Shown: positions 33,945-43,300, counted from the stretch's first letter. The stretch is DNA of 64,000 nucleotides from an uncultured Desulfosarcina sp. (GCF_963668215.1 NZ_OY764190.1:4526001-4590000), one strand, 5' to 3'. The notes: a model not told the origin generated them from the sequence alone. Program-made: numbers and translations.

Positions 33945-35747
33945 TCAGTTTACGTCCGCATACATGGATTCGATCAGATCCGTGTAGTTTTCGTGAATGA
34001 CGTTGCGCTTGATTTTCAGCGAGGGCGTCAGCTCACCGGCTTCCTGGGAGAACTCGTTTTTAATCATCCGATAGCGCTTGATGGTTTCGAAGCGGGCCAG
34101 ATGGCTGTTGCGCTCGGCCACATGCTCGTCGACGATGCGTATGAAGTCCGGATTGTCGAGTAGCGTCCGGGGATCGCTGCATTCGATGCCCTGTTTTTGG
34201 GCGATCACCTCAGCCTGCTCCAGATTGATGGTCAGAAGGGCGCTGAGAAATTTTCTCCGCTCCCCGATGACGATAAAATGTGTAAACAGCGGATCACCCA
34301 AGAACAGGTTTTCGATTTTCTGGGGAGCGATATTCTTGCCGCCGGAGGTAATGATCAGGTTCTTTTTGCGGTCGGTGATCATGAGGAAACCGGCGTCGTC
34401 GAAGCTTCCGATGTCGCCGCTTCTGAGAAACCCGTCCTCGGTGAAGGTTTCGGCGGTTTCTTCGGGCATCTTCCAGTAGCCTTTGAAAACGTTGTCGCCG
34501 CGAATGAGGATTTCGCCGTCCTCGTCCAGCTTGATTTCCACACCCGGCAGGGGCCTGCCCACCGTGCCGATTCGGTAATCGGACAGGTTGCTCATGGTGG
34601 CCGGGGCGAAGCATTCGGTCATGCCGTAGCCTTCCACCACCTGGATTCCGGCAGCATTGAAAAATAGAACGATGTCCCGGGCGGTGGGAGCGCCGGAGGC
34701 CGTCATCCAGCGTACGCGGCCACCCAACGCTTCCTGAAGCTTTTTGAAAATCAGGGTGTAGGCCAGGCGGTATTTCAGTTTAAGCAGCGCCGGTATCGGC
34801 TTTTTCTCTTCCCGCAGGGTGGATATGCGGGCGCCGATGGCGTGGCCCCAGTGGAAGATCTTACGGCGCCAGGCCGGTTGCTGTTCCACCTGCATGAGAA
34901 TTTTCTGGTAGACTTTCTCGCACACCCGGGGAACGGCCAGGATGATGGTGGGCCGTTTTTCGCCGAAATCTTCGAGGACGGTGTTGACGCTTTCGGCATA
35001 GGACGAGGTGATGCCCTTGAACATGCCGTAAAAGTGGCCGGCGGCCCTTTCGAACACATGGCTTAAGGGCAAAAACGGCACCGCCTGGTCGGCATCGTGG
35101 GCAAACTCGGGCTTGATGCGATCCAGTGAATCGATGACAGCCATGATATTCTTGTGCGTAATCATGGCGCCTTTGGGAAGGCCCGTGGTCCCCGAGGTAT
35201 ATACGATGGTTGCCAGATCCTCCGGTGCCACCGCCTCGGCGAGTTTCTCGAAGGCATCCGGATCGTTTTTCCGGGCCTTGCTGCCCAACTGCATCAGTTC
35301 GGAAAAGGAGATCAGTTTGTCGTTTTTCGGACCGTTGCCGTCCATGGCGACGATGGTTTTCAGCGCCGGGCATTTTTCGGCGGCATACAGGGCTTTTTCC
35401 ACCTGCACCGAATCTTCGACCACCAGAATCTTGACCTCGGCGTTGCCGGCAATGTAGGCGACCTCGTCAGCGGTGAGGGTGGTGTAAATAGGAACCAGAC
35501 AGGCACCGATGCCCAAAGCGCCCATGTCCGTATACAGCCATTCCAGACGGTTTTCGGAGAGCAACGCCACCCGGTCGCCCTTTTCCACGCCCAGGGATAA
35601 AAGGCCCAGGCCCACCGAACGGGCGTTATCGTAATACTGGGTCCAGGAGGCGCTTTCCCAGCGGCCACTTCTTTTTTTTTCCACTGCCAGGCGGTTGTTG
35701 TATTTTGCGACACGATTGCGAAAGACCTGATTGATGGTTTTTTCCAT
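33945..35747 (-). CDS. Long-chain acyl-CoA synthetase (AMP-forming, FadD15/FAA1-like)
   Basis: A 600-residue adenylating enzyme that activates a carboxylic acid to its CoA thioester. Motifs: VYTSGTTGLPKGAMITHKN (P-loop-like A3), VEGYGMTECFAPAT (A5), and SGDIGSFDDAGFLMITDRKKN (A7/A8). The ATG at 35747 has AGGAGG; upstream open frame is rejected. The length and the 'YTDMGALGIGACLVPIY' region fit the long-chain/medium-chain group. It begins the minus-strand operon that leads to the DUF35 and thiolase-fold genes, so its product may be the substrate source for them. Confidence 0.92.
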   Translation of the reverse strand: MEKTINQVFRNRVAKYNNRLAVEKKRSGRWESASWTQYYDNARSVGLGLLSLGVEKGDRVALLSENRLEWLYTDMGALGIGACLVPIYTTLTADEVAYIAGNAEVKILVVEDSVQVEKALYAAEKCPALKTIVAMDGNGPKNDKLISFSELMQLGSKARKNDPDAFEKLAEAVAPEDLATIVYTSGTTGLPKGAMITHKNIMAVIDSLDRIKPEFAHDADQAVPFLPLSHVFERAAGHFYGMFKGITSSYAESVNTVLEDFGEKRPTIILAVPRVCEKVYQKILMQVEQQPAWRRKIFHWGHAIGARISTLREEKKPIPALLKLKYRLAYTLIFKKLQEALGGRVRWMTASGAPTARDIVLFFNAAGIQVVEGYGMTECFAPATMSNLSDYRIGTVGRPLPGVEIKLDEDGEILIRGDNVFKGYWKMPEETAETFTEDGFLRSGDIGSFDDAGFLMITDRKKNLIITSGGKNIAPQKIENLFLGDPLFTHFIVIGERRKFLSALLTINLEQAEVIAQKQGIECSDPRTLLDNPDFIRIVDEHVAERNSHLARFETIKRYRMIKNEFSQEAGELTPSLKIKRNVIHENYTDLIESMYADVN

Positions 35748-36079
35748 GATCCTCCTCGTTCCTTTCCGTTTGCGCGGCCGATGTGGATGCGTCTTGATTT
35801 CCAAAAACAGGAAAAAAGGCGCAGTGGTGTCGCAAAAAGTTCAAAGCTTGAAGTAAGTTCGAAATTATAATCAGGTTCAAAATTTGCTTGACTTCCCATA
35901 TGGGATTCTTTATTAAAAGTCAACCACGAATTGAAGCTTCTTCAAGTTTATAACCTGGTTCAAAACACCCTCTCGTCCTCAGATCGGCGATACACTCGAC
36001 GGTTGAGAAGAAAGGGAGGGAAATGCCATCAACCGGGGGCCGAATAACCTGAAGACCGGACCCAAACCACGGAGGCATC
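35748..36079. promoter_or_regulatory. Divergent region between two acyl-CoA synthetases
   Basis: About 330 bases with no gene. A 17-base direct repeat with two differences, TATAATCAGGTTCAAAA (35866-35882) and TATAACCTGGTTCAAAA (35949-35965), lies here. The second contains a small palindrome AACC-T-GGTT. It may be a regulator site. GTCGCAAAAAGTT at 35829-35841 resembles the arm of the palindrome at 43301-43425. Confidence 0.4.
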
Positions 36080-37960
36080 ATGAAAGAGCCGTTTACCATT
36101 GCAGGAATGAAGGATGTCGAAGCCGTCGAAGCGGTTCCATTCAACGAGCGCATCACCGAAACCAACACCTTTGCCGTGCTGGAAAAAGGCGCCGCCATCG
36201 AACCGCAGTCGGTGGCCATCAGCTTTCTCATTAATGGTGACAACTGGGATCAGCCTGTCCGGATCACCTATGAAGATCTGATCCAAAAAATCCGTCAATG
36301 CGCCAATATGTTTCACGATTTGGGTATCGGTTCCAACGACGTGGTCACCTACCTGCTGCCCAACATACCCCAGACCCACTACGTGCTCTGGGGCGCCGAA
36401 GCGGCCGGGATCGTCAACCCCATCAATCCCATGCTGGAATCTTCCACGATCCGGGACATCTGCCGGGCGGCCGGGACGCGGGTGCTGGTGGCTTTGGGAG
36501 ATCTGCCGGGAACCGAGATCTGGAAAAAGGTCATGGCGATCAAGGACCAGATCCCGACCCTTGAACACATCATCTGCGTCATGGGGCCCGGAGACGGTGA
36601 GAAGATCCACGGCTTCGACGAAAAGGTGGCGGAATACCCCGGCGACCGATTGACATTCGACCGCACCATCGCCCCGGACGATGTCTCCTCGCTCTATCAC
36701 ACCGGAGGCACCACCGGTACGCCCAAGCTGGCCCGCCGGACCCATATCAACGAGGTCGTCATGGGGTGGATGATCCGGGCCATGGGCGGCTTGGGGCCCG
36801 ATACCACCGTGCTTTGCGGACTGCCCCTGTTTCATGTCAATGGCACCACCGTGACCGGCATAACGCCGTTTTCTCTGGGCGCCCATGTGGTGATGCTTTC
36901 CCCCATGGGCTACCGCGATCCGTCCGTTATCAAGAACTTCTACAAGATTGTGGATCGCTACCGGGCCAACTTTTTCTCGGCCGTGCCCACGGTGCTCTCC
37001 ACGCTGATGGACATTCCGGTGGGCGATTCGGACATCGACTCGCTCCAGTATGCCATCTGCGGCGCTGCGCCGCTCAGTGTGGAGATGTTCAAGCGGTTCG
37101 AAGCCCATACCGGCATGAAAGTGCTCGAAGGCTATGGACTCACCGAAGGCGCCTGCGCCTCGTCCATCAATCCTAAAAACGGCGAGCGCAAGGTGGGCAG
37201 CATCGGCATTCGCATGCCCTACCAGCAGATGAAAGTGGTCATTGTGGATGAAAATGGTCGGTATTTGCGGGATGCCGAAACCGGTGAAATCGGTGCCATT
37301 GCCATCTCCGGGCCGAACGTGTTCAAGGGATACGTGGAAGAAACCCACAATACCGGCATCTGGGTTCAGGACGGCTGGTTCAATACCGGCGACCTGGGCC
37401 GCATGGATGCAGACGGTTATTTCTGGCTGACCGGCCGCAAAAAAGAACTGATCATCCGCGGGGGGCACAACATCGATCCGGCCACCATCGAAGAGGTGCT
37501 GTACCGCCTGCCGGACGTGCAGGTCGTCGCCGCCGTGCCCCAACCCGATCCCCATGCCGGCGAAGTCCCCGTAGCCTATGTCCAATTGGCCGCGGAAAGC
37601 GGGTTGACCGAAGAAGATCTTCTCGCCCACGCCCGGCAACATATCGGCGAAAGGGCTGCGGTACCTAAAGCCATTCATATCGTTGAAACCGTCCCCTTAA
37701 CGCCTGTAGGCAAGATCTTCAAGCCGGCCCTGCGCTGGGACGTCATCGAAAAGGTCTATCGCAAAGAACTCGAAGCACTAGGCGATCAGGTGGAAACGAT
37801 GTCCGTATCTGCAGGTGAGGACAAGGTCCACGGCACCCGGGTGACCATCGCTCTCACGCCGGCACCCGGCGTGGACGCGGCGATCCTGGAAAAGAGAATC
37901 GCCGACATTCTGGCCCGCTATACCCTGCACCTTTCGCTGACGATCGAATCATCGTCATAA
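36080..37960 (+). CDS. Acyl-CoA synthetase (AMP-forming)
   Basis: A 626-residue adenylating enzyme, divergent from the one at 33945. Motifs: SLYHTGGTTGTPKLARRTH (the core TGGTTGTPK), VLEGYGLTEGACASS, NTGDLGRMDADGYFWLTGRKKE and TPVGKIFKPALR (catalytic Lys region). The N-terminal 60 residues and C-terminal tail of about 45 are longer than usual. It is the first gene of the plus-strand half of the acyl-CoA region, followed by an SDR and an enoyl-CoA hydratase, so a beta-oxidation-like sequence is likely. The substrate could be a cyclic or aromatic acid, but this is inference. Confidence 0.92.
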   Translation: MKEPFTIAGMKDVEAVEAVPFNERITETNTFAVLEKGAAIEPQSVAISFLINGDNWDQPVRITYEDLIQKIRQCANMFHDLGIGSNDVVTYLLPNIPQTHYVLWGAEAAGIVNPINPMLESSTIRDICRAAGTRVLVALGDLPGTEIWKKVMAIKDQIPTLEHIICVMGPGDGEKIHGFDEKVAEYPGDRLTFDRTIAPDDVSSLYHTGGTTGTPKLARRTHINEVVMGWMIRAMGGLGPDTTVLCGLPLFHVNGTTVTGITPFSLGAHVVMLSPMGYRDPSVIKNFYKIVDRYRANFFSAVPTVLSTLMDIPVGDSDIDSLQYAICGAAPLSVEMFKRFEAHTGMKVLEGYGLTEGACASSINPKNGERKVGSIGIRMPYQQMKVVIVDENGRYLRDAETGEIGAIAISGPNVFKGYVEETHNTGIWVQDGWFNTGDLGRMDADGYFWLTGRKKELIIRGGHNIDPATIEEVLYRLPDVQVVAAVPQPDPHAGEVPVAYVQLAAESGLTEEDLLAHARQHIGERAAVPKAIHIVETVPLTPVGKIFKPALRWDVIEKVYRKELEALGDQVETMSVSAGEDKVHGTRVTIALTPAPGVDAAILEKRIADILARYTLHLSLTIESSS

Positions 37961-37974
37961 TCCGTGCCTGTGCC

Positions 37975-38047
37975 GACGCGGCTTCCGGTCCATAGATCTC
38001 TCCTTGCCATAGGTCATCTCCGCCGGAAGCCACGTCTTTTTCTTTTT
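37975..38047 (+). terminator. Long-loop terminator or attenuator
   Basis: GACGCGGCTTCCGG (37975-37988) pairs with CCGGAAGCCACGTC (38023-38036) with one mismatch, and a long T-rich run follows (38037-38047). The loop is about 34 bases. It separates the acyl-CoA synthetase from the SDR gene, whose start is only 15 bases further on, so readthrough must occur or a promoter must lie inside. Confidence 0.65.
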
Positions 38048-38061
38048 TATGGGGGGTTGCA

Positions 38062-38880
38062 ATGAAAGCGTTGAATGGTAAAATTGTCGTGATCACCGGC
38101 GGCGCGGCCGGCATCGGCCGGGAAATGGCCCTCGCGTTCGCCCAGGAAAAATCCCGCCTGGCGCTCCTGGACATCGACCCAGACCAACTGGAGGCCACGG
38201 TTTCCGAGTTGACCCGTCAGGGGGCCGCAGCCAACGGCTATCGCTGCGACGTATCCGATCCGGAGTCCGTTTCACAGGTGGCCGCCAAGGTCCTGGAAGA
38301 TTTCGGACATGTAGACGTTCTGGTCAACAATGCCGGTATCGTGATCGGCAAACCGGCCGCCGAGGTTTCCTACGAGGAACTGCGCCGAATCGTGGATATC
38401 AACGCATTGGGGGTCATGTGGATGACCCGCCAGTTTATCGGGGATATGATGACGCGCAACAGCGGGCATATCGTCAATATCGCTTCGGCTTCCGGACTGT
38501 TGGGTGTGCCCCGCCAGACCGACTACTGCGCCACCAAGTTTGCCGTGGTAGGCTATTCGGACGCCCTGCGCATGGAGATGAAAAAATACGGCTGCCGCGG
38601 TGTCAAAGTCTCCTGCATCTGCCCGTCGGTGATCGATACCGGCATGTTTGCGGGGTTTACGCCGCCGATGCTCAATCCGCTGCTCAAACCGGCGGCCGTA
38701 GCCCGTAAAATTGTTCTCACGGTCAAACGGGAGCGGGACTACCTGAAGATTCCCTTCATGGTCAAGATGATTCCCTTTTTCAAGGTGCTGCCGCCGTCGT
38801 GGGTGGATTGGATGGTGGCCTTGACCGGGACCAACAAGGCCATGGATCACTTTGTTGGTCGGAAGACGGGGGACGGGTGA
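38062..38880 (+). CDS. Short-chain dehydrogenase/reductase
   Basis: A 272-residue classical SDR. Cofactor motif GGAAGIGREMAL (TGxxxGIG), NNAG in VLVNNAGIVIG, catalytic Ser in IASASGLLG and YCATK (Tyr-x-x-x-Lys). Asp in LLDIDPDQ after beta-2 suggests NAD(H). It probably oxidises a 3-hydroxyacyl-CoA or a related alcohol. It is followed, after a spacer with a third GTGAAC-like array, by an enoyl-CoA hydratase. Confidence 0.92.
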   Translation: MKALNGKIVVITGGAAGIGREMALAFAQEKSRLALLDIDPDQLEATVSELTRQGAAANGYRCDVSDPESVSQVAAKVLEDFGHVDVLVNNAGIVIGKPAAEVSYEELRRIVDINALGVMWMTRQFIGDMMTRNSGHIVNIASASGLLGVPRQTDYCATKFAVVGYSDALRMEMKKYGCRGVKVSCICPSVIDTGMFAGFTPPMLNPLLKPAAVARKIVLTVKRERDYLKIPFMVKMIPFFKVLPPSWVDWMVALTGTNKAMDHFVGRKTGDG

Positions 38881-38914
38881 TGGACGATGGATGAGGGATG
38901 AGGGAAGACGAAGG

Positions 38915-38955
38915 TCAGATCACCGATCACAGATCACCGATCACAGTTCACTGAT
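38915..38955. repeat. GTGAAC/GATCACCG minisatellite, third array
   Basis: TCAGATCACCGATCACAGAT repeats its GATCACCGATCACAG unit immediately, and TTCACTGATTC follows. This is the complementary sense of the GTGATCGGTGAAC units at 30741 and 33872. It lies in the spacer between the SDR and the enoyl-CoA hydratase. Confidence 0.6.
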
Positions 38956-38978
38956 TCAAACCCAATAACGGAGCAGCC

Positions 38979-39782
38979 ATGGCCCTGATTTACGAGAAGA
39001 GAAACCACATCGCCTATCTTACCCTGAATCGACCCGAGGCGCACAACGCCCTCGATCCGGAAACGGTCATCGAACTGGCGGACGCCTGGCAGGATTTTGC
39101 CGGGGACAAGGAGATGCGCTGCGCCATCATCACCGGTGCCGGGGAGAAGAGTTTTTGTGCCGGTGCGGACTTAGGGCGCCTGATCCCCTTGTGGACCGGC
39201 GCCCGTAAACCGGAAACCGAGGCCGACAGGCAGGTCCAGGCCAATCCCGGTCTGGCCCAGAATGCCCTGCTGCGCGATCTGCCCCTTTATAAACCGGTGA
39301 TCGCAGCCGTCAACGGCAACGCCATCGCCGGCGGCTTCGAAATTCTCTACAACACCGATATCCGCGTGGCCGCCGAGGATGCCCGCTTCGGGCTCCAGGA
39401 GGTCAAGTGGTCCATTGTCCCTGCCGGCGGCTCCACCGTTCACCTCACCCGCCAGATGCCCTACGCCCGTGCCATGGAGATTTTGCTCACCGGCGAATTG
39501 ATAAGCGCCCGGCAGGCCCTGGAATACGGCTTCGTCAACCAGGTGGTGCCCAAAGCGCAGGTGATGGACGCGGCCGAACGCTATGCCGCCATCATCGCCA
39601 AAAACGGTCCCCTGGCCATAGCGGCGATCAAGCAGGCGGTCCTGGAAAATTCCGGCAAGGATGTCAAAACCGCCCTGGCCCGGGAAATGGATTTGTCCAT
39701 TCCGGTTTTTTTGAGCCAGGACGCCCAGGAAGGCCCGCGGGCGTTCAAGGAAAAGCGGGACCCGGTGTTTACCGGAAAGTAA
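38979..39782 (+). CDS. Enoyl-CoA hydratase/isomerase (crotonase family)
   Basis: A 267-residue crotonase. The oxyanion segments CAGADL and NGNAIAGGFEI are seen. Both Glu residues of a true hydratase are present by position: LQEVKWSIVP and RAMEILLTG. It would add water to an enoyl-CoA. Together with the acyl-CoA synthetase and SDR it forms a short beta-oxidation segment. The stem-loop at 39811-39839 follows. Confidence 0.92.
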   Translation: MALIYEKRNHIAYLTLNRPEAHNALDPETVIELADAWQDFAGDKEMRCAIITGAGEKSFCAGADLGRLIPLWTGARKPETEADRQVQANPGLAQNALLRDLPLYKPVIAAVNGNAIAGGFEILYNTDIRVAAEDARFGLQEVKWSIVPAGGSTVHLTRQMPYARAMEILLTGELISARQALEYGFVNQVVPKAQVMDAAERYAAIIAKNGPLAIAAIKQAVLENSGKDVKTALAREMDLSIPVFLSQDAQEGPRAFKEKRDPVFTGK

Positions 39783-40117
39783 TCCCGGAAGATATTCGCG
39801 AAGAAATGCTGCAGGCACCGTTTGCCCATCGGTGCCTGCATGCGCCCCGTTGTTTTAACACTACCGTGAACCCGGCCTTGCCTTCTTGAATGCGGCCCAT
39901 ATCCGTTTGCCTTCCTGCCAGTTAACCGCTCTTTTTTCTTCCGTGTACACCTGCCGAAAATAGAAAAAACAATAAAGTTTTACATGCGGTGATCGATAAT
40001 GCGATTGTCGACGCCATACCCGTAGAAATAGGATAAAATAAAAGTCGTTTTGCTTTTTACGATGGCCGTTGTGTTCGTTTAAGGGTCTCGCGGAAAGCGC
40101 CTAAAAGGATTGCCAAG
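39783..40117. other. Intergenic region with stem-loop and chemoreceptor promoter
   Basis: About 335 bases. GCAGGCACCG (39811-39820) pairs with CGGTGCCTGC (39830-39839) without a T-run; this likely ends the hydratase transcript. A sigma28-type promoter for the chemoreceptor lies at 39973-39999. Nothing else is seen. Confidence 0.6.
39973..39999 (+). promoter_or_regulatory. Sigma28 (FliA)-type promoter
   Basis: TAAAGTTT at 39973-39980, 11 bases, then ATCGATAA at 39992-39999. The known sigma28 consensus is TAAAGTTT-N11-GCCGATAA, so 14 of 16 positions match with exact spacing. It faces the chemoreceptor gene 118 bases downstream. Chemoreceptors are typical sigma28 targets. Confidence 0.75.
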
Positions 40118-42172
40118 ATGAAAATGATGCAAAAAGTAAGTACCCGTATATTGCTGCCAGTCGTCACGGCCACCGTGATTTTTTCAGGCGCCCTGTATAT
40201 GGTTGCCGGAACCACGATGAACAAAATGGTAGAACGCAACCTGGACCGGATCGCCCGATCCAAGGTCGCCGATATTGCCATCAGCGAGAAACGGATCGCC
40301 AACAAGATGCTGGGACAGGCCGCCCTGTTCAGCCGGGCTAAAGCGGTACAGGACGCTTATCTCACGGCCTATCAGGGCGATATCCGAAATGCCGACGATC
40401 CGCAGATGGAGGCCGCCCGGAAAGAACTCAGGCGATATTTCGCCAGTATCGAAAAAGGCTACGAATCCATTTCCGACGGCAAAGCCTTTCGCATCCATTT
40501 TCACGTTCCGCCGGCCAGAAGTCTGTTGCGCCTGTGGCAGAAGAAACAAAATAAAAGCGACGATCTGGCTGCCTTCAGAAATACGGTGGCCACCATCAGC
40601 GGCGGAAATCACGCCCCCATTACTGGTATCGAGATCGGCCGCGGCGGCTTCGCCATTCGCGGGATTGCGCCGGTCATTGCCGACAGCGGAAAATACCTGG
40701 GCTCGGCCGAGGTGCTTTCCTCCTATGATCCGCTGGTCAAGTACAGCATCAACAATGACCACGAATACATTGCCGTCTATATGAACAAAGAATTTCTGTC
40801 CATCGCCACCAAACTTCAGGACAGCGCTAAAAATCCGATAATCGGGGGCCGGTTCGTATTCGTATCGTCCACCCGTTCCGAAGTCACCGAGCCCATTCTG
40901 ACGCCGGATCTCCTGGAGAAGGGCCGTTCACAGGTCGCCAACCTCAGGAAGGACAATTACGCGATCACGGTTTTTCCCATCAAGGACTTCAGCGGCAAAC
41001 AAATCGGTGTGATGGCATATGTATTCGATGCGTCGGAGATGATTGCCACCCTGGCAACCAACCAGTGGGGGATCGTTGCTCTCTGTCTCTTGCTGCTGGT
41101 CTGCATCATTGTCCCGCTTTTTTTCGGTGTACGCTCGGTGACCAAACCGATCAATCATACCGCAGCGATGATAAAGGATATCGCCCAAGGCGAGGGAGAT
41201 CTGACCAAGCGCCTACCTGTCATGAAGAAGGATGAAATCGGAGAACTGGCCGGCTGGTTCAACACTTTTTTGGATAAGCTCCAGGCCATGATCCAGAAGA
41301 TTGCCACGAATTCTTCCGATGTAGGCCAATCGTCCAAAGAGTTTGCCGAAATTGCCGCGCAGTTGTCTGCCGATGCGGTTGAAACCTCCCAGCGCTCCAA
41401 CAACGTATCCGCCGCCGCCGAGGAGATGAGCGCCAATTTGAACAATGTGGCTGCGGCCATGGAGCAGTCCTCCACGAACACCTCCATGGTGGCCTCCGCC
41501 TCCGAGGAAATGACCGCTACCATCAACGAGATCGCCCAGAACGCCGAAAAGGCGCGGTCCATCTCCGATCAGGCCGTGCAGAAGGCCGGTGATGCGTCCA
41601 GCCAGATGGATGAGCTGGGCCAGGCGGCCCAGGGCATCGGCAAGGTGGTGGAGACCATCACCGAGATTTCCGAACAGGTCAACCTGCTGGCCCTCAACGC
41701 CACCATCGAGGCGGCCCGGGCCGGCGAGGCCGGCAAGGGCTTTGCCGTGGTGGCCAACGAGATCAAGGAGCTGGCCAAGCAGACCAGCGCCGCGACCCTG
41801 GAGATCAAGCAGAAGATCGAAAACATCCAGGGCAGTACTGAAGGCACGGTGCAGGGCATCAACGAGATCTCTTCGGTCATTGCCAGTGTCAACGACATCG
41901 TCGGCACTATCGCCACGGCTGTGGAAGAGCAGAGCGCAACCACTCAGGAGATCGCCAACAACATCAATCAGGCCTCAACGGGCATCCAGGAAGTGAACGA
42001 GAACGTCAGCCAGAGTTCCACGGTGGCCGAGGAAATCACCAAGGACATCGCCGTTGTCAACCAGAGCGCCGGTAACTTTGTCAGCAGCAGCGATCAAATG
42101 ATGGGAAAAGCAGAAGAACTAGAGCGGATGGCTTCGGATCTAAACGTCATTGTCTCCGGTTTTAAAGTGTGA
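40118..42172 (+). CDS. Methyl-accepting chemotaxis protein
   Basis: A 684-residue transmembrane chemoreceptor. First helix about residues 9-30. Periplasmic ligand domain about 31-305 of the double-Cache type (FAIRGIAPVIADSGKYLGSAEVLSSYD). Second helix about 308-333. HAMP domain (RSVTKPINHTAAMIKDIAQGEGDLTKRL) and a signalling domain with the hairpin tip EISEQVNLLALNATIEAARAGE. It would report a small-molecule signal to CheW/CheA. The promoter is sigma28-like. The ATG follows AAGGA. Confidence 0.95.
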   Translation: MKMMQKVSTRILLPVVTATVIFSGALYMVAGTTMNKMVERNLDRIARSKVADIAISEKRIANKMLGQAALFSRAKAVQDAYLTAYQGDIRNADDPQMEAARKELRRYFASIEKGYESISDGKAFRIHFHVPPARSLLRLWQKKQNKSDDLAAFRNTVATISGGNHAPITGIEIGRGGFAIRGIAPVIADSGKYLGSAEVLSSYDPLVKYSINNDHEYIAVYMNKEFLSIATKLQDSAKNPIIGGRFVFVSSTRSEVTEPILTPDLLEKGRSQVANLRKDNYAITVFPIKDFSGKQIGVMAYVFDASEMIATLATNQWGIVALCLLLLVCIIVPLFFGVRSVTKPINHTAAMIKDIAQGEGDLTKRLPVMKKDEIGELAGWFNTFLDKLQAMIQKIATNSSDVGQSSKEFAEIAAQLSADAVETSQRSNNVSAAAEEMSANLNNVAAAMEQSSTNTSMVASASEEMTATINEIAQNAEKARSISDQAVQKAGDASSQMDELGQAAQGIGKVVETITEISEQVNLLALNATIEAARAGEAGKGFAVVANEIKELAKQTSAATLEIKQKIENIQGSTEGTVQGINEISSVIASVNDIVGTIATAVEEQSATTQEIANNINQASTGIQEVNENVSQSSTVAEEITKDIAVVNQSAGNFVSSSDQMMGKAEELERMASDLNVIVSGFKV

Positions 42173-42194
42173 CGGATTCGTAAAAAAGCTAACC

Positions 42195-42337
42195 AGTGCC
42201 CATCCAGAAATCGGCTAATTTGGCCGAGATCAAGGCTTTCGAAAAATTTTACCGCAGGCATATAGTTGATATTCCGAGGATAAAATTTTTCGTATAACGA
42301 AGATATCGGACAAATTGGCCATTTATGGATGGGCACT
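42195..42337. repeat. Palindromic MITE-like element, family 1, copy B
   Basis: 143 bp, in the opposite orientation to copy A; its reverse complement matches A and C along its length, including TATCCTCGGAATATCAAC in the middle. The flanks read AACC (left) and AACG (right), a possible imperfect 4-bp duplication. Its right boundary supplies the last two bases of the TAG stop of the radical SAM gene. It also lies between convergent genes and can serve as a terminator. Confidence 0.87.
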
Positions 42338-43265
42338 AACGACAGGTGTAATACACCTCTTCATTTCTCAGGTCGGCACGGATCCGGTTCTGTTGAAGCA
42401 ATTGCCCGAGGATTTTCGACACCTCGTTGATGTGCATGCCGAAAGCCGCCTCGATCTGTTTGATCGTGCAGGGCCGGCGCCTGAGCATGCCCAGAATGCG
42501 GGCCTCGTTGGCCTCGACGTCCTTTGTTCGCTGGACAGGCAGTCCGGCGGCGATCTGGGCCAGCGGATCGAACAGCGTGACCAGTTCCTCAAGCTGCTCG
42601 AAGGGCACGGCAGCGGCGAAATCCTCTGCCGGCGGACGGGCGATGGTGTTGAGATGAATGCGCTCCGGATGAATTTCCCGGGCCAGGCGGGCGATTTTTT
42701 CGACATTCACGGGCATGGCGTTGATGCCGGACAGCAGAAATACCTCCAACCACAATTGGCCCTCGTACTCGCTGCGAAATTGTCGCAACCCCTCCATGAA
42801 CACGTTGAATTCAATCGCTTCGTGGGGACGGTTGACCCACTCGAAGGATTGCTGGTTCCAGGCGCTCAAGGATACTTTCACCACCTTGGCCAGCGATGCG
42901 GCCGCCCGCACTTCCGGCAGGTGGAGCAGGGTGCCGTTGGTCAACAGCACCGAAGGGATGGGCTGGTCGTGAAGAAATTCCAGTACCTGGCCGAAGTCCG
43001 AATGCAGGGTCGGCTCCCCGGAACCGGAAAGGGTCAGGTAATCGGCCTGGCCATCGGTTTGCAGCCAGTGGCGGATTTCTTCGATGACCGCTTCGATGGG
43101 GACGTATTGCCGGCGTTCGATGGTTTTCTGCCCGGTGCGGCCCAGTTGGCAGAAGACACAATCCAGGCTGCAGGTCTTGTGCGGGATCAGGTCGATTCCC
43201 AGCGAACGTCCGAAACGCCGGGAGGGTACAGGGCCGAAAAGATAGCGGTAGTCAGGCTGTTTCAT
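42336..43265 (-). CDS. Radical SAM protein with C-terminal winged helix
   Basis: A 309-residue radical SAM enzyme of the MoaA/'wyosine-like' group. Motif CSLDCVFCQLG (CxxxCxxC) binds the [4Fe-4S] cluster that cleaves S-adenosylmethionine; LTLSGSGEPTLH is the GGE-like motif. The last 60 residues form a winged-helix-like domain (MLRRRPCTIKQIEAAFGM). The reaction is unknown. The ATG at 43265 (MKQPDYRYLFGPVPSRR) matches the usual family opening; a TTG 33 bases earlier is less likely. The stop codon is formed at the junction with a repeat element. It lies downstream of the NifX/Mrp gene set and may belong with it. Confidence 0.88.
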   Translation of the reverse strand: MKQPDYRYLFGPVPSRRFGRSLGIDLIPHKTCSLDCVFCQLGRTGQKTIERRQYVPIEAVIEEIRHWLQTDGQADYLTLSGSGEPTLHSDFGQVLEFLHDQPIPSVLLTNGTLLHLPEVRAAASLAKVVKVSLSAWNQQSFEWVNRPHEAIEFNVFMEGLRQFRSEYEGQLWLEVFLLSGINAMPVNVEKIARLAREIHPERIHLNTIARPPAEDFAAAVPFEQLEELVTLFDPLAQIAAGLPVQRTKDVEANEARILGMLRRRPCTIKQIEAAFGMHINEVSKILGQLLQQNRIRADLRNEEVYYTCR

Positions 43266-43300
43266 GGGTATTGGCCAGTATTGGGGTAAATTGCGCAACA

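Noticed and set aside
36029..37678. A 549-codon minus-strand open frame
   Set aside because: Antisense to the acyl-CoA synthetase with no recognisable family and no ribosome site.
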